Assembly (NCBI GenBank): GCA_046081125.1
Contig: JBJTVH010000125.1
Location: forward strand, 1 to 64,000
Direction: 5' to 3'
DNA: 64,000 nucleotides
Source: JBEIFW01 sp046081125
GTDB lineage: Bacteria > Actinomycetota > Acidimicrobiia > Acidimicrobiales > Ilumatobacteraceae
Every line of letters starts with the position of its first letter. The stretch's first letter is position 1. A program made the translations under genes and the position numbers. Of this stretch, positions 43,260 through 52,218 are shown in pieces. The notes below the pieces were generated by a model that searched no databases, was not told the origin of the DNA, and worked only from the letters and a program-made list of their open reading frames with translations.

Positions 43260-44114
43260 ATGCGCATCGGGGCGACGTTGGCGTTCGACGGTGGCCGGGG
43301 TCGGGGAATGGCCGAGTTGGCCGAGGCGAGCGAGCGGGCCGAGGCCGTCGGCCTCGACTCGTTGTGGTTCCCCGAACACGTCGTGTTCGTCGAGGGTGCC
43401 CGCTCGCAGTACCCCTACGGCACGCTGGCGATGGGCAAGCGTCCGGGGGTGTACGACCCGTTGATCGCCATGACGGTTGCCGCCGGGGTCACGAGCCGGG
43501 TGCGCCTCGGGACCGGCGTGCTCATCCTTCCCCAGCGTGAGCCGCTCACCCTGGCGCAGCAGGTCGTCGCCGTCGACCACGCGTCGGGTGGGCGCGTCGA
43601 TCTCGGCATCGGGGTCGGCTGGCTGCGCGAGGAGTTCGAGGCGCTCGGGGTCCCGTGGGCCCGGCGGGGGGCCCGGGCCGACGAATACGTGGCGGCCCTT
43701 CGCACGGCCTGGCGCGACGAGGTGTCGAACCTCACGGGCGAGTTCAGCTCGTTCGCCGGCGTGCTCGCCTACCCCAAGCCTGCGCAGGCGGGCGGGCCGC
43801 CGATCCTCGTCGGCGGCAACACCCCGGCGGCACTGGACCGGGCCCGCCGGCTGGGTGACGGCTGGTTCGGTTGGGCGCTGACGGTCGACGAGGTGGCCAC
43901 TGCGATCGACGCGCTCGGCGGTGTCCCGGCGACGGTCGGGTTGGCGTGGCCACGGCCGTTCGACGCCCTCGTGGACTACGCCAAGGCACTCGCACAGCTC
44001 GGCGTGCGCGAGCTGGTCGTCGCGCCCGGGACCCGTGACGTGCCGCTGGGCGATCGCCTGGCCGGCCTCGCCGAGGCCCTCGACGGCGTGCGCGCCTCAA
44101 CCGGCGACGGCTGA
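43260..44114 (+). CDS. LLM-class (F420-dependent) oxidoreductase
   Basis: A 284-residue luciferase-like TIM-barrel oxidoreductase. LDSLWFPEHVVF, VRLGTGVLILPQREPLTLAQ and VDLGIGVGWLREEFEALGVP are typical of actinobacterial F420-dependent members. Cofactor is inferred from family context rather than shown. A CAGGAT box lies 6 bases before the ATG. The 3' end overlaps the convergent MFS gene by 18 bases. Confidence 0.88.
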   Translation: MRIGATLAFDGGRGRGMAELAEASERAEAVGLDSLWFPEHVVFVEGARSQYPYGTLAMGKRPGVYDPLIAMTVAAGVTSRVRLGTGVLILPQREPLTLAQQVVAVDHASGGRVDLGIGVGWLREEFEALGVPWARRGARADEYVAALRTAWRDEVSNLTGEFSSFAGVLAYPKPAQAGGPPILVGGNTPAALDRARRLGDGWFGWALTVDEVATAIDALGGVPATVGLAWPRPFDALVDYAKALAQLGVRELVVAPGTRDVPLGDRLAGLAEALDGVRASTGDG

Positions 44115-45323
44115 GCGCGCCCGCATCGCCCGTTCGGCGCGCGCCTCGGGCACCAGGGCCGCGGAGGCGACGACCATCATCCCGGCGGCCAGCGCAGCCA
44201 CGGTGCCGAGCGGCAGGCGTTCGACGACGGCGAAGCCGACCAGTGGGGCCGTAACGGCCCGCAGCCCGGTCGAGAACGTGTGCAGCCCCATGTAGTCGGC
44301 CACCTTGTCGGGCGGCGCGAACTTGGTGACCCACAGGTTCCACATGAGGTCCCCTCCCGCCGACGCGATGCCGAGCACCACGGCGCCGGCGACGAGCCCG
44401 ACGGCGCTGGTGCCGGTGAAGAACGCGGCGACATACGCCGCGAACAGGACGTTCACCACGATGCGGGACGAGAAGAACGACAGGCGGTCGAACACCAGGC
44501 CGAACACCGGGAGCGACAGCAGCCGGCACACCGACGGCACCGTCACGGTGAGCAGTGTGATGGTCGCCGCGTCGGCGCCGATCCCGTAGCCGGGCTCGGC
44601 GAGGTACTCGACCCGCAGCGGGAGCAACATCAGGTTGCCGAAACCCATGAACATCCAGGCGATGAGGGTGAGTCGCAGCCGACGATCCTCGGCCAGCAGC
44701 CCGACCCGCGGCCACGGCCGGTTCGGGCCGGGTCCGGCAGGCAGCGGGGCCGAGGGGGTGACCACCTGGCAGCAGGCAGCGACCGTGAGCGCCACGGCCG
44801 CCGATGCGATCACCCACCACCAGCGGTGGAGCCCGCCGACGAGGAGGCTCCCGACGGCGAGGCCGGCGAGCGCCGAGACGGCGACCTTGACCGTCATCCC
44901 CCAGCCGACCCGGCGGCCGCGCTCGCGCACCGGGAAGTTGCGCTGGTACGTCACGGTCATGAGCGGGATCACGGCGTGTATCGCGGCGATCCCGCACACC
45001 CCGCCGGCCAAGTAGGCGCCCAGCGACCCGGTCGAGGCCACCGCGAACGCAGCGGCACCGACGAGCGACACGGCAGCGGCCACCGCCATGACCGGGCGCC
45101 CGACGCGTCGGGCGAGCGCCGTGAGGAAGGGTGACGCCAGCAGGCCGACCCCGTTGGCCGCCGCCAGGGTGCCCTTGGCCCAGCCCGGTGCGTCGAAGTG
45201 CTTGATCGCGATGGTCAGCAGCACCGACGACTCGAGCGCGAGCAGGAATCCGAGCGGGACCGAGCGGGCGAGGTCGGTCCACTGGGTGCGCCGCACGACG
45301 GCGCTCGTCGGGCCCTCGTTCAC
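44097..45323 (-). CDS. MFS transporter
   Basis: A 408-residue major facilitator superfamily protein with about twelve hydrophobic segments. The loop RVGRPVMAVAAAVS between helices 2 and 3 and VFDRLSFFSSRIVVNVLFAAY at the equivalent C-terminal position fit MFS motif A. Substrate is not inferable. The GTG at 45323 gives the short cytoplasmic N-terminus; the longer frame upstream runs into the divergent lipoprotein gene. Confidence 0.85.
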   Translation of the reverse strand: MNEGPTSAVVRRTQWTDLARSVPLGFLLALESSVLLTIAIKHFDAPGWAKGTLAAANGVGLLASPFLTALARRVGRPVMAVAAAVSLVGAAAFAVASTGSLGAYLAGGVCGIAAIHAVIPLMTVTYQRNFPVRERGRRVGWGMTVKVAVSALAGLAVGSLLVGGLHRWWWVIASAAVALTVAACCQVVTPSAPLPAGPGPNRPWPRVGLLAEDRRLRLTLIAWMFMGFGNLMLLPLRVEYLAEPGYGIGADAATITLLTVTVPSVCRLLSLPVFGLVFDRLSFFSSRIVVNVLFAAYVAAFFTGTSAVGLVAGAVVLGIASAGGDLMWNLWVTKFAPPDKVADYMGLHTFSTGLRAVTAPLVGFAVVERLPLGTVAALAAGMMVVASAALVPEARAERAMRARSAVAG

Positions 45324-45415
45324 GCCCGGCAGCCTCGCATGCCGAACCACTGCGCCCCCGTTGGCCCTACGCTGCGGTCGAACCAGCACGGAGCGTGCTG
45401 AGAGAAAGGCCCGCC

Positions 45416-46000
45416 ATGAACCCCCGCCGTTCCCTCGCCGTCGCCACCCTCGTGGTCGTCGGTGCCCTCGCCGGCGTCGCCGCATGCGGCGACGATTCGA
45501 GCTCCTCGTCGTCGGAGGGCGTTGCGACCACGGCCAAGCCGGGCGCCGCGACCACGGCCAAGCCGGCATCCGGCGGCTCGTCGGGTTCGATGGCCGCCGA
45601 TCTGGTCGCCAACGTGAACGCCGTGGCCAAGGGCGACTGCGGCAAGGCCGAGTCCCTTGCGTCGCTCGGCGACAATCTCGATCCGAGCAAGTCCGGCAAC
45701 GTGTTCAAGGACTTCGCCAAGGCCATGGAGCAGCTCGGCGCGTCGGGCCCCGCCGAGGTCAAGGCCGACTTTGCGCTGCTCGGCAAGGGCATTGCGCAGA
45801 TGGCCAAGCTGTTCGACAACATCGACCTGTCGGATCCGACGAAGCTGGCGTCGATCATGACCGATCCGGCCAAGGCGGCGGAGTTCGAAAAGGCGATGGG
45901 ATCGATGGACGACAAGGCGATGACTGAGGCGAGCAATCGCATCGAGGCCTGGTTCGCCAAGAAGTGCCCGGCGCTCGCGACGGCCACCACCAAGGCCTGA
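45416..46000 (+). CDS. Secreted lipoprotein of unknown function
   Basis: A 194-residue exported lipoprotein. The signal peptide has RR then a hydrophobic core and lipobox AGVAAC with lipidated C24. A Ser/Thr-rich spacer with a short duplication (ATTAKPG, ATTAKPA) follows. The mature part is mostly helical, rich in Lys and Asp, and has two cysteines (GDCGKAES and KKCPALA) that could pair. AGAAAGG lies before the ATG, and a TACGCT box about 45 bases upstream. No family is recognised. Confidence 0.82.
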   Translation: MNPRRSLAVATLVVVGALAGVAACGDDSSSSSSEGVATTAKPGAATTAKPASGGSSGSMAADLVANVNAVAKGDCGKAESLASLGDNLDPSKSGNVFKDFAKAMEQLGASGPAEVKADFALLGKGIAQMAKLFDNIDLSDPTKLASIMTDPAKAAEFEKAMGSMDDKAMTEASNRIEAWFAKKCPALATATTKA

Positions 46001-46003
46001 GCG

Positions 46004-47245
46004 TCAGGCGGCGCCGAGCGCCGCGCCGACTGCGCCGGCGTGACGCCGGATGCGCTCGAAGGCCCGGGCGACGTCGAGCACGCCGTCGGGGTCGTCGAGC
46101 AGCATCCGGTGTTGCAGCCACACGGTGGTCGCCGCCGCCTGTTCGGCCACCGGGAGCCGTTGGGCCGCATAGTCGATCGTCGGTGCCGAGGCGCGCAGCC
46201 GCGGGGCGAAGGCCCGGGTGCGGAACACCGCGAGGTCGTTGAGGCTCGGGTACGACACCCCCATCGCGATCCCCTCGGCCGCGAGCGCCGCCTCGAGGGA
46301 CCGCAGGGCCAGACCGCCGAAGGCGTCGAGGTCGACGTGGACCACGTAGCAGTAGTACCCCTGACTGCCCTGCTGCGGGAGCCGCCCTTGCGGCCGTAAG
46401 CCGCCGGCGGCCCGCAGCGCGTCACCGAGCACGGCCGCGTTGGCGTTGCGCCGGGCGTGCTGGGCCGGGAAGCGGGCCAGCTGTGCCGACAGCACCGCGC
46501 CCTGCCACTCGGTCATCCGCAGGTTCGAGCCGGCCCGGGGGTGGTGGTAGAACCACTCGCCCTCCTGGCGGCCGCAGTTGGCGTAGCTCCACGCCAGCGC
46601 CCGCAGGTCGTCGTCGTTGGTGAGCAGCGCCCCGCCCTCGCCGGCGGTCATCAACTTGGACTGCTGCATCGAGAAGGACCCGAAGCTGCCCCACGAGCCG
46701 ACCCCCCGGTCGCGCCACGTCGAGCCGTGGGCATGGGCGCAGTCCTCGATCAGGTGCAGGTCGTGCCGGGCGCACAGTTCGCCGAGGGCGTCGAGGTCGG
46801 CGGCGGCGCCGGCGACGTGCACGGCGATGATCGCCCGGGTCCGAGGGGTGATCGCCGCGGCGGCGGCGGCGGGATCCAGGCACAGCGTGTCGGGGTCGAC
46901 GTCGACGAGCACCGGGGTGGCGTTCACGGCCAGCACGGCCGTTGCCGATGCAACGAACGTCATCCCCGGGACGAGCACCTCGTCGCCCTCGCCGACCCCG
47001 CACGCGACGAGCGCGGCTTCGAGGGTGTGGGTGCCGTTGGTGAGCGCCAGCCCGTACCGGGCGCCCTGGTGGGCGGCGAACGCAGCGGCGAAGGCCATGG
47101 CCCGGTCCCCGTTGCCGTGCCACCAGCCGCCCGAGTCGAGCGTCGCAGTGAGGGCGTCGCGTTCGGTGCCGTCCCACTGGGGCCACGCCGGCCACGGTGC
47201 GGTGCGGATCGGGGTGCCGCCGCAGACGGCGGGGCGGTCGTTCAT
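46004..47245 (-). CDS. DegT/DnrJ/EryC1/StrS family aminotransferase
   Basis: A 413-residue PLP aminotransferase of the sugar/cyclitol type. LTNGTHTLEAALVACGVGEGD, VLVPGMTFVASATAVL and the lysine in SMQQSKLMTAGEGGAL are diagnostic. These enzymes aminate keto-sugars or keto-cyclitols; AHBA synthase and NtdA belong here. The ATG overlaps the stop of the upstream Gfo/Idh gene (ATGA), making it the last gene of a three-gene operon. The longer upstream frame lies over that gene. The product is not predictable. Confidence 0.9.
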   Translation of the reverse strand: MNDRPAVCGGTPIRTAPWPAWPQWDGTERDALTATLDSGGWWHGNGDRAMAFAAAFAAHQGARYGLALTNGTHTLEAALVACGVGEGDEVLVPGMTFVASATAVLAVNATPVLVDVDPDTLCLDPAAAAAAITPRTRAIIAVHVAGAAADLDALGELCARHDLHLIEDCAHAHGSTWRDRGVGSWGSFGSFSMQQSKLMTAGEGGALLTNDDDLRALAWSYANCGRQEGEWFYHHPRAGSNLRMTEWQGAVLSAQLARFPAQHARRNANAAVLGDALRAAGGLRPQGRLPQQGSQGYYCYVVHVDLDAFGGLALRSLEAALAAEGIAMGVSYPSLNDLAVFRTRAFAPRLRASAPTIDYAAQRLPVAEQAAATTVWLQHRMLLDDPDGVLDVARAFERIRRHAGAVGAALGAA

Positions 47246-48237
47246 GGGGTGCTCCGTGGGGGTGCGGCCGCGGCTCGGTAGGCCGCGTCGACGATGCGCA
47301 GGGCGGTGAGGCCGACGGCCGCCGAGGCCCGGGGGGTGCCGCCGGTGCGGACGCAGCGGGCCATGTCCGCGAGCTGCGCCGCGTACATCGGCACCGAGCA
47401 GTGCTGCTCCGGGGCGGGCAGCGGCGGTTCGGGGGACCAGATCCGGGTGGCGCCGGCCGTACCCAACACGACGGTGTCGGCCTCGAGGCCGCCGAGGTGG
47501 GGTTGCCACCAGCCGAACTCGACGACCGAGCGCGACCCGTCGTCCCAGTCGACGGTGACGACGCCGTCATCGTCGAGCGGGTCGTGGCCGGGGGCCCGGG
47601 CCTCGGCTGGGGTGAACGCCCCCCGGCCGATCGAGGCCTGCACCCGCACCGGCTGCGGGTCGCCGAGGAGGAACCGGGCGGTGTCGAGCGCGTGGATCCC
47701 CATGTCGATGAGGGCGCCGCCGCCGGCCAGCGCCGGATCGGTGAACCATCCCGACGGTCCCCATCCGGCGTGCACGCCCCAGCCGTGGGTGCGCACGATC
47801 CGGCCGAGGTCGCCGGCAGCGATGCGGTCGCGCACGGCGATCACCTCGTCGCGGTAGCGCCACATGTGGCCGACGGCGAGCACCGTGCCGGACCGCTCGG
47901 CCCGGGCGCACAGGTCCTCGGCGTCGGCCACGGTGACGGTGACCGGCTTGTCCACCAGCACGTGGCGGCCGGCGTCGAGCGCGGCGGCGGCCTGCGGATG
48001 GTGCAGGGCGTTCGGGGTGGCGACGACGACGAGATCGACCGCCGGGTCGGTGACGAGGGTGGCCCAGTCCTCGGTCCAGCGCGCGATGCCGTGGCGCTCG
48101 GCGAACGCCGCGGCCCGCTCCCCGTGGTGGCCGGCCACGGCGACCACGTCGACCTCGGCCCCGGCCGCGGCGCGGGCGGCGAGGACGTGACGGTTAGCCG
48201 CCCAGCCGTAGCCGAGCACCGCCATGCGCACGGTCAT
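47242..48237 (-). CDS. Gfo/Idh/MocA family oxidoreductase
   Basis: A 331-residue NAD(P)-dependent oxidoreductase. The Rossmann start is MAVLGYGWAANRHVLAARAA, followed by VVVATPNALHHPQAAAALDAG and the catalytic VDKPVT lysine. The C-terminal domain has GGGALIDMGIHALDTARFLLG, with the conserved Asp and His. The family oxidises or reduces sugars and inositols. ATGA overlaps join it to genes on both sides, so the three proteins are probably made in fixed ratio. Confidence 0.9.
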   Translation of the reverse strand: MTVRMAVLGYGWAANRHVLAARAAAGAEVDVVAVAGHHGERAAAFAERHGIARWTEDWATLVTDPAVDLVVVATPNALHHPQAAAALDAGRHVLVDKPVTVTVADAEDLCARAERSGTVLAVGHMWRYRDEVIAVRDRIAAGDLGRIVRTHGWGVHAGWGPSGWFTDPALAGGGALIDMGIHALDTARFLLGDPQPVRVQASIGRGAFTPAEARAPGHDPLDDDGVVTVDWDDGSRSVVEFGWWQPHLGGLEADTVVLGTAGATRIWSPEPPLPAPEQHCSVPMYAAQLADMARCVRTGGTPRASAAVGLTALRIVDAAYRAAAAPPRSTP

Positions 48238-49268
48238 CGGGGCCGCCTCGGCAGCGCGTCCACCGCCGCCCACGCGGCGTCGATCGCGGCGGCGTCGAGC
48301 GGGCGCAGGTCCAACACGCTCCTGTCGAGCCCCTCGGCCCGGGCGTAGGCCGGCGCGGCGGCGAGCGTGGCGCGAAGGGTCGCTTCGTCGATGCCGAGGT
48401 CGGCCGGGTGGGCCCGGCACCCCGACGCCGTCACGATGCGCACGGCACGGTCGACGTCGTTGTCCTGCAACGTCGCCACCGCGACGACGCCGAGGGCGAT
48501 CAGTTCGCCGTGGACGTGGTGGGCGCCGGTCGCGTGCTCGTAGGCGTAGGCCCAGAAGTGCTCGGCCCCTTCCTCGAAGCGGCTGTGGCCGGCTGCGGCG
48601 CACGCCGCGCCGATGCGCCGGTAGGCCTGGGCCAGGAACCGGATCCCGTCGGCGCTCACCGCAGCGACGTCGTCGACGGCGGCCTCGAGGTCGTCGAGCA
48701 GCGACGCCCCGAGGCCGGCCAACCCCTCGTCCCACGGGTGCCCGTGCCCGGCCGCGGTCGCGGCCCGCCAGTCCCACAGGCCGGTGTGGCACGACAGCAC
48801 GTCGCCGATCCCGGCCCGGTTCAGCGACGGCGGCGCCGAGCGGACGAGCCCGACGTCGAGGGCGACGAACCGGGGGAGGACCTTGCCGACGTAGCGGACC
48901 CGGCCCTCGACCCGCACGCCGACGGCGTCGGTGAACGCCGCGTCGACCGAGGTGATCGACGGGATCTGCACCAGCGGCCGGCCGGTGCGCCAGGCCAGGA
49001 ACTTCGCCGTGTCGAGCGCGGTGCCGCCACCGAGGCCGACCACCACCTCGCCGTCGTCGGGCCCTGCGGCCAGCGCCTCCAGTGCGTCGAGATCGACGTC
49101 ACCGGCGACGACGACCCGGACCGGGGTGGGCAGCCCGGTCGGCAGCCCGGCCCGGACCGTCGACCACGGCGGGTCGTGGACGGCGAGGGTGCAGGACCCG
49201 AGCCCGGCGAGAACCTCGCCGACGGGCTGCTCGATCAGATCCACCAACGTTCCCGTCACGGTCGGCAC
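48234..49268 (-). CDS. Iron-containing alcohol / glycerol-1-phosphate dehydrogenase-like protein
   Basis: First gene of the operon. The protein belongs to the DHQS-like/Fe-ADH superfamily, closest in layout to AraM/EgsA glycerol-1-phosphate dehydrogenases: VGLGGGTALDTAKFLAWRTG for NAD binding, then VQIPSITSVDAAFTDAVGV and a metal site built from GIGDVLS, EHFWAYAYEHATG and HHVHGEL. The GTG at 49268 gives 344 residues, but an in-frame GTG at 49259 has a TACGGT box 7 bases upstream and is the likelier leaderless start. It probably oxidises or reduces a sugar phosphate or polyol. Confidence 0.8.
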   Translation of the reverse strand: MPTVTGTLVDLIEQPVGEVLAGLGSCTLAVHDPPWSTVRAGLPTGLPTPVRVVVAGDVDLDALEALAAGPDDGEVVVGLGGGTALDTAKFLAWRTGRPLVQIPSITSVDAAFTDAVGVRVEGRVRYVGKVLPRFVALDVGLVRSAPPSLNRAGIGDVLSCHTGLWDWRAATAAGHGHPWDEGLAGLGASLLDDLEAAVDDVAAVSADGIRFLAQAYRRIGAACAAAGHSRFEEGAEHFWAYAYEHATGAHHVHGELIALGVVAVATLQDNDVDRAVRIVTASGCRAHPADLGIDEATLRATLAAAPAYARAEGLDRSVLDLRPLDAAAIDAAWAAVDALPRRPR

Positions 49269-49297
49269 CGTAGCCCGGGGCCCGTACGATCGCCGGT

Positions 49298-50143
49298 GTG
49301 ATCCCTCAGGTGTGGGTGCCCGAGCCCGGGCAGGGCCGCGCAGTGCTGGTCGTGTTGTCGCACGCCGACGACTTCGCGCTGTTCTGCGGGGGGACGTTGG
49401 CCCGCTGGGCCGACGCCGGCTGGCGGGTGGTCGCAGTCCGGGTCACCGACGACCGGTGGGACTCGGTCGGCCGCACCGAAGCCGACACGCTCGCGGCCAA
49501 CGCGGCCGAGTTCCGTGTTGCCTGTGCGGTGCTCGGTGTGGCCGAGGTGGTCGAGCTCGGCTGGCCGACCGACACCTTGGACACTGCCGACCCGCTGGTG
49601 CTGCGCGAGCAGGTGATCCGGCTGATCCGCACCCACCGGCCGTACGCGCTGGTCACCTTCGACCCGTTCTCGGCGCCGGCGGAGGACAACCAGGACCACC
49701 TCGTCGTCGCCCGCGCCGTGGATGAGGCGTTCTGGACCAGCCAGTTCGACCTGCACCATCCCGAGCACCTCGCCGACGGGCTGCGGCCGCACGGCTGTTT
49801 CGAGCGGTGGTACCTCGGGCGCTCGGTGGTCGAGGTGACCGACGTGGTCGACATCACGGCGACGTTGCCCCGCAAGCTGGCCGCCGCGCTGTGCCACGAC
49901 ACGATGCTGCGCAACCAGGTGAACCAGTGGCGGCTACAGGCCGACACCGGCGGCTGGGACGTGCCGGTGCTCGACGAGATCGCCGCCGGCGGCCCGCTCG
50001 CCCCGCTGTGGGAGCCGTTGCTGACGGCGTCGGCGGGCCGGGTCGGGGCCCGCCACGGCCTCGGCGCGGCCGAGGAGTTCCGCGTGGTCCGCTTCGGCGG
50101 GCTCGAGCCGCTGCTCGACCGGTTCGGCCGGCGGCGCCCCTGA
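49298..50143 (+). CDS. PIG-L family deacetylase
   Basis: PIG-L/LmbE enzymes are zinc N-deacetylases of N-acetylglucosamine-type groups, as in MshB and antibiotic pathways. This 281-residue protein has the motif SHADDFALFCGG in place of the usual AHPDDE, keeping the His and both Asp, and QDHLVVARAV as the second histidine site. TACGAT lies 7 bases before the GTG. It is divergent from the sugar/aminotransferase operon, suggesting a shared pathway. Its sequence is not close enough to MshB to assign it to mycothiol. Confidence 0.87.
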   Translation: MIPQVWVPEPGQGRAVLVVLSHADDFALFCGGTLARWADAGWRVVAVRVTDDRWDSVGRTEADTLAANAAEFRVACAVLGVAEVVELGWPTDTLDTADPLVLREQVIRLIRTHRPYALVTFDPFSAPAEDNQDHLVVARAVDEAFWTSQFDLHHPEHLADGLRPHGCFERWYLGRSVVEVTDVVDITATLPRKLAAALCHDTMLRNQVNQWRLQADTGGWDVPVLDEIAAGGPLAPLWEPLLTASAGRVGARHGLGAAEEFRVVRFGGLEPLLDRFGRRRP

Positions 50144-50172
50144 ATGGGGGTCCCGTCGGGCACACTTCGGTG

Positions 50173-51027
50173 GTGCAACGACGACGCCTCGGCCGCACCG
50201 GCCACGAGTCCTCCCTCGCCGTCCTCGGCGGGGCCGCCTACTGGGACGCCGACACGGCGACGTCGGAGCCGACGTTCACCGCCGCGCTCGCCGCCGGCGT
50301 GAACCACCTCGACATCGCCCCGCAGTACGGCAGCGCCCAGCGGGCCGTCGGCCCCCTGGTGGCGGAGCGGCGGGCCGAGCTGTTCGTGGCGTGCAAGACC
50401 CTGCGCTCCAACCCCGACGGGGTGCGGGCCCAGTGCGAGGAGTCATTGCGGCTGTTGGGGTGCGAGACCTTCGACCTCTACCAGGCCCATGCCGTCACCA
50501 GCGTCGCCGAGCTCGACCGGCGTATGCCGGCGCTCGAGACGATCGTGCAGCTGCGCGACGAGGGCGTGACCCGCTTCGCCGGGATCACCGGCCACGGCCC
50601 GGAGGCGCCCGCCGCCCATCTCGAGGCGTTGCGGCGCTTCGATCTCGACACGGTGCTGTTCCCGGTGAACGCCCGGCTGATGGGTGACGCCGACTACCGG
50701 GCGGCGGCCGAGGCCCTGCTGGCTGAGTGCGCCCGCCGCGACGTCGGGGTGATGGCGATCAAGGCGGTGGCCAAGCAGCCGTGGCCGGAGGGGAGCGAAC
50801 GGACGTCGCTCACCTGGTACGAGCCGTACTCGGGTGGGTACGCCATCACCCGCGGGGTGCGCTACACGCTGTCGGTGCCGGGTGTGCACGCGTTCTGCAC
50901 GCCGGGTGACCGGGCCCTGCTGCCGCTCGCGATCGAGGCCGCCGCCGGCTTCGCGCCGTTCGACGACGACGAGCGCCGCGCCGTCGAGGACGCGGTGTCC
51001 GACCTGCCGCTGCTCGGCCTGCCCTGA
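50173..51027 (+). CDS. Aldo/keto reductase
   Basis: A 284-residue NAD(P)H-dependent reductase with the AKR tetrad: Asp and Tyr in HLDIAPQYGSAQRAVG, Lys in VACKT and His in YQAHAV. It resembles bacterial AKRs of unknown substrate. GTG start; GTG at 50170 is an alternative. It lies 29 bases downstream of the PIG-L gene and may be in its transcript. The family assignment is firm, the substrate open. Confidence 0.88.
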   Translation: MQRRRLGRTGHESSLAVLGGAAYWDADTATSEPTFTAALAAGVNHLDIAPQYGSAQRAVGPLVAERRAELFVACKTLRSNPDGVRAQCEESLRLLGCETFDLYQAHAVTSVAELDRRMPALETIVQLRDEGVTRFAGITGHGPEAPAAHLEALRRFDLDTVLFPVNARLMGDADYRAAAEALLAECARRDVGVMAIKAVAKQPWPEGSERTSLTWYEPYSGGYAITRGVRYTLSVPGVHAFCTPGDRALLPLAIEAAAGFAPFDDDERRAVEDAVSDLPLLGLP

Positions 51028-51052
51028 GCGCTCGCCTCGGGCCGGGCGCAGG

Positions 51053-51931
51053 TCAGGTCGTCAGGTCGAGGATCCCGGTGCCCAGGCGGCCGAGCTCGTC
51101 GTCCCAGGCCGCCGGAGAGCTCGGGAGCACCATCGGGCGGACCGTGAACTTCGAGAACCCGGCGTCCACCCAGCGCCCGGCGAGGGTGCGCAGCGCCGGG
51201 ACACCGACGGCCACGATCTCGCTGGTGTCCACGCCGGGCCGGCGCCGGGCCGCCAGCGCGGCGAGCACCGCCGGATCGGGTTCGTCGAGGCTGTAGGTGA
51301 GGTTGACGCCGAAGTGCTCGGGGGAGATCGCACGGCCGGCCTCGGCCGCCGCGCGGTCGACGACGGTCTTGCCGGTCACGGCTTCGGCGATCGTCACCGC
51401 CCCGGCGAGCCAGCCGTCGGAGAGCCGGCCGGCCCGTTCCAGGGCTCGGGTGGCCTTGCCGCCCATCCAGATCTCGAGCGGTTGTTGCATGGGCAACGAC
51501 ACCAGCGAGAACCCCTCGGCGGTGGTGCCACCCGCCCACAGGGTGCGCAACGTCGGGAGGTGCTCGTCGAACCAAGCCCCCCGGTCGCCGCTCACCATGC
51601 CCTGGGCGGCGCGCTCGGCGGGATCGTCGAGGCCGAGCACGAAGGTGAGCAGCAACCGGCCGCCGGACAACCGGTCGAGCTGGGCGAGCTCGCGCGCCAT
51701 GCGCACGACGTTGCGGCCCGGGGCGATCAGGTGGGTGCCGAGCTTGAGGCGGCGGACCCGGGCAGCGGCGTACCCGAGGGCCACGAGCGGGTCGAACGAG
51801 CCGGTGAGGAACGTCTCCGGGAGCCACACGGAATCGAATCCGTTCCGGTCGAGCGCGTCGATCACGTGGCCGTAGTCCTCGATGGGCAGCTGGCTGCCCC
51901 CGCCGAGCGCGAACCCGAAGCGAACCTTCAT
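51053..51931 (-). CDS. LLM-class (F420-dependent) oxidoreductase
   Basis: A 292-residue luciferase-like oxidoreductase starting MKVRFGFALGGGSQLPIEDY. The barrel core has FDSVWLPETFLTGSFDPLVA, RLKLGTHLIAPGRNVVRMAR and GRLLLTFVLGLDDPAER. Its ATG overlaps the stop of a small membrane-protein gene (ATGA). The convergent neighbour is the AKR gene, 25 bases away. Specific substrate unknown; F420 use is inferred from family. Confidence 0.87.
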   Translation of the reverse strand: MKVRFGFALGGGSQLPIEDYGHVIDALDRNGFDSVWLPETFLTGSFDPLVALGYAAARVRRLKLGTHLIAPGRNVVRMARELAQLDRLSGGRLLLTFVLGLDDPAERAAQGMVSGDRGAWFDEHLPTLRTLWAGGTTAEGFSLVSLPMQQPLEIWMGGKATRALERAGRLSDGWLAGAVTIAEAVTGKTVVDRAAAEAGRAISPEHFGVNLTYSLDEPDPAVLAALAARRRPGVDTSEIVAVGVPALRTLAGRWVDAGFSKFTVRPMVLPSSPAAWDDELGRLGTGILDLTT

Positions 51932-52137
51932 CCGACGATCCCCCTGATCACGAGCACGATGCCGAACAGCCCGACCGCCGATCCGGCCAGGCGGTAGTTG
52001 CGCCGCCGCGCCGACTCGGTGGGGTCGTCGTCGCCGAGCATCGAGTGCTCGTCGGCGGCGAGATGGGCCGAGCGCAGCGCAAGGAACGCAGCGACGCCCA
52101 CGAGCACGACGCCGACCACGATCGATTCGACGATCAC
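51928..52137 (-). CDS. Small two-span membrane protein
   Basis: A 69-residue protein with two predicted membrane helices, about residues 2-22 (IVESIVVGVVLVGVAAFLAL) and 50-68 (LAGSAVGLFGIVLVIRGIVG), joined by a charged loop. Its stop overlaps the ATG of the LLM oxidoreductase, indicating coupled expression. No family is recognised. The third-position GC content and overlap support it as real. Confidence 0.65.
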   Translation of the reverse strand: MIVESIVVGVVLVGVAAFLALRSAHLAADEHSMLGDDDPTESARRRNYRLAGSAVGLFGIVLVIRGIVG

Positions 52138-52218
52138 GCTCGATGCCCGGCCGGTCCGTCTGGCATGGCGGCAGGGTAGGCGCCACTACCGTGCGGGCGC
52201 GAGCAGAGGGGGACCCGC

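Noticed and set aside
49298..50143. Assigning the PIG-L deacetylase as MshB of mycothiol synthesis
   Set aside because: Its motif HADDF differs from the HPDDE of MshB and its neighbours are sugar-modifying genes, 21 kb from mshA.
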